From NCBI GenBank assembly GCA_013696835.1, contig JACCXV010000366.1, positions 1 to 6,440 on the forward strand: DNA of 6,440 bases. Reading direction: 5' to 3'. The notes beneath the pieces are model-generated. The model worked only from the letters and a program-made list of their open reading frames with translations. It made no database searches and was not told the origin of the DNA. Shown in pieces: positions 5,722-6,440 of the stretch (position 1 is its first letter; every line of letters begins with the position of its first letter). This DNA is from Gemmatimonadota bacterium (GTDB taxonomy: Bacteria; Gemmatimonadota; Gemmatimonadetes; JACCXV01). The position numbers were made by a program, and so were the translations under genes.

Positions 5722-6438
5722 TCAGGAGTGCGAGGCGTCGGCCGCCAGCAGCTCCGTCAGGTCGACGAGGTAGCGGCCGCGCTCGATCACGAGCTCGCCG
5801 TCGATCCAGACGTTGCACTCCCGGCCCACCACGTCCACGTGGGTGACCGACGTCCAGTCCGCGCCGGTGTGCTCGCGGTAGGGATGGCCGAAGGCGATGT
5901 GCACGCCGGGGATCTTCTCGTCCTGGAGGATGTGGCCGATGACGTTGTTCGTCAGCGCGATGTTCGTGCCGAGGGCGAACTCGCCGACGCGGTTCGAGTT
6001 CTCGTCGCAGGTGGTGTAGGCCTCGAAGTCGCGCAGCAGCTCGTCACGCGCACAGGCGAGCGAGGCGATGCGGCCGCCCTCGACGGTGATGGTGAGCGGG
6101 GCGTCGCGCAGTTCGCCGTATTTGGCGGCGAACCAGTCGCCCAGCACGCCGTCGCAGACGTAGACGCCCTCCACGTTGGCCGGCGAGGTGAAGATCTCGC
6201 CCCCGGGAAGATTGCCCCAGGCGTCTGCGCTGATGATCCCGGAGGTCTTCACCCAGCGCAGCTCAGGAGAGAAGGTGGCACGCAGATCCGTGCCGGCCGG
6301 GCTCGTCACGCGGATCTCGCGCGCCCGCGCCGCCCGCTCGAGCGCCCAGCGCGAGAGCGCGTCCACGGCCACGAAGTCGGCGCGCATGCCCTCGTTCATG
6401 ATCCGCGGCGTGATCTCCACCATGTGGGCGTGGCGGAT
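5722..6438 (-). CDS. M29/AmpS-type metallo-aminopeptidase, C-terminal part; 5' end outside window
   Basis: The frame continues past the right edge (IRHAHMVEITPR...), so the ATG at 6423 is internal and the true start lies outside; about 239 residues of an expected 330-400 are present. Numbering from that Met, recognisable blocks are SPAGTDL (41-47), NLPGGEIFTSPANVEGVYVCDG (71-92), NRVGEFALGTN (144-154), HIAFGHPY (175-182) and SVTHVDVV (192-199). In family M29 (aminopeptidase T/AmpS, COG2309) the corresponding Glu, Glu, His, Tyr, His and Asp residues bind two metal ions and support catalysis; here the equivalents are E76, E148, H175, Y182, H195 and D197, all present. The family removes N-terminal amino acids from peptides and is usually cytosolic; some AmpS-like homologues act on other small substrates. 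It is the first visible gene of the minus-strand run, with any promoter outside the window. Nothing suggests a broken gene. Confidence 0.9.
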   Translation of the reverse strand: MRHAHMVEITPRIMNEGMRADFVAVDALSRWALERAARAREIRVTSPAGTDLRATFSPELRWVKTSGIISADAWGNLPGGEIFTSPANVEGVYVCDGVLGDWFAAKYGELRDAPLTITVEGGRIASLACARDELLRDFEAYTTCDENSNRVGEFALGTNIALTNNVIGHILQDEKIPGVHIAFGHPYREHTGADWTSVTHVDVVGRECNVWIDGELVIERGRYLVDLTELLAADASHS

Positions 6439-6440
6439 GC

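Overview
The window is GC-rich throughout, with strong G/C preference at third codon positions and frequent GTG starts. This suggests a free-living, high-GC Gram-negative-type bacterium, for example a soil or sediment lineage such as Myxococcota, Gemmatimonadota, Acidobacteriota or a candidate phylum. No rRNA, tRNA or lineage-specific marker is present, so the assignment stays open. I see no insertion sequence, integrase, phage gene, CRISPR array or tRNA.

Layout. (1) Positions 3-734, plus strand: the C-terminal half of a type I (formylglycine-dependent) sulfatase whose start lies to the left of the window. (2) Positions 735-872: a short intergenic stretch between convergent genes, mostly filled by about five tandem copies of a 20-23 bp G/C-rich unit that can fold into small hairpins (763-870). 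(3) Positions 873-6438, minus strand: a run of six genes close enough together to be one operon. In transcription order they are a metal-dependent aminopeptidase of the M29/AmpS type (its 5' end lies beyond the right edge), an uncharacterised ATP-grasp-like protein, a secreted protein with two tandem NTF2-like (SnoaL/DUF4440-type) domains, a haemolysin III/TrhA-type PAQR membrane protein, a diacylglycerol/sphingoid-base-type lipid kinase, and a class III (CpdA-like) metallophosphoesterase.

The junctions of the minus-strand run are 15 bp, about 14 bp, 107 bp (or a 4-bp overlap if haemolysin III starts further upstream), 64 bp, and a 4-bp GTGA overlap. Four of the five starts inside the window appear to be GTG, and most lack a clear Shine-Dalgarno sequence. 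The haemolysin III gene is an exception if its start at 3353 is right.

Working together: the first two genes could be a peptide or amide hydrolase beside a peptide or amide ligase. The last three are a predicted membrane-lipid hydrolase-fold protein, a lipid kinase and a phosphoesterase. That order would fit remodelling of a membrane lipid or lipid signal, but this is inference from neighbourhood alone. Nothing here is a clear-cut new system. The most distinctive items are the hairpin repeat array, the duplicated NTF2-like protein, the ATP-grasp/aminopeptidase pair and the PAQR-kinase-phosphoesterase trio.
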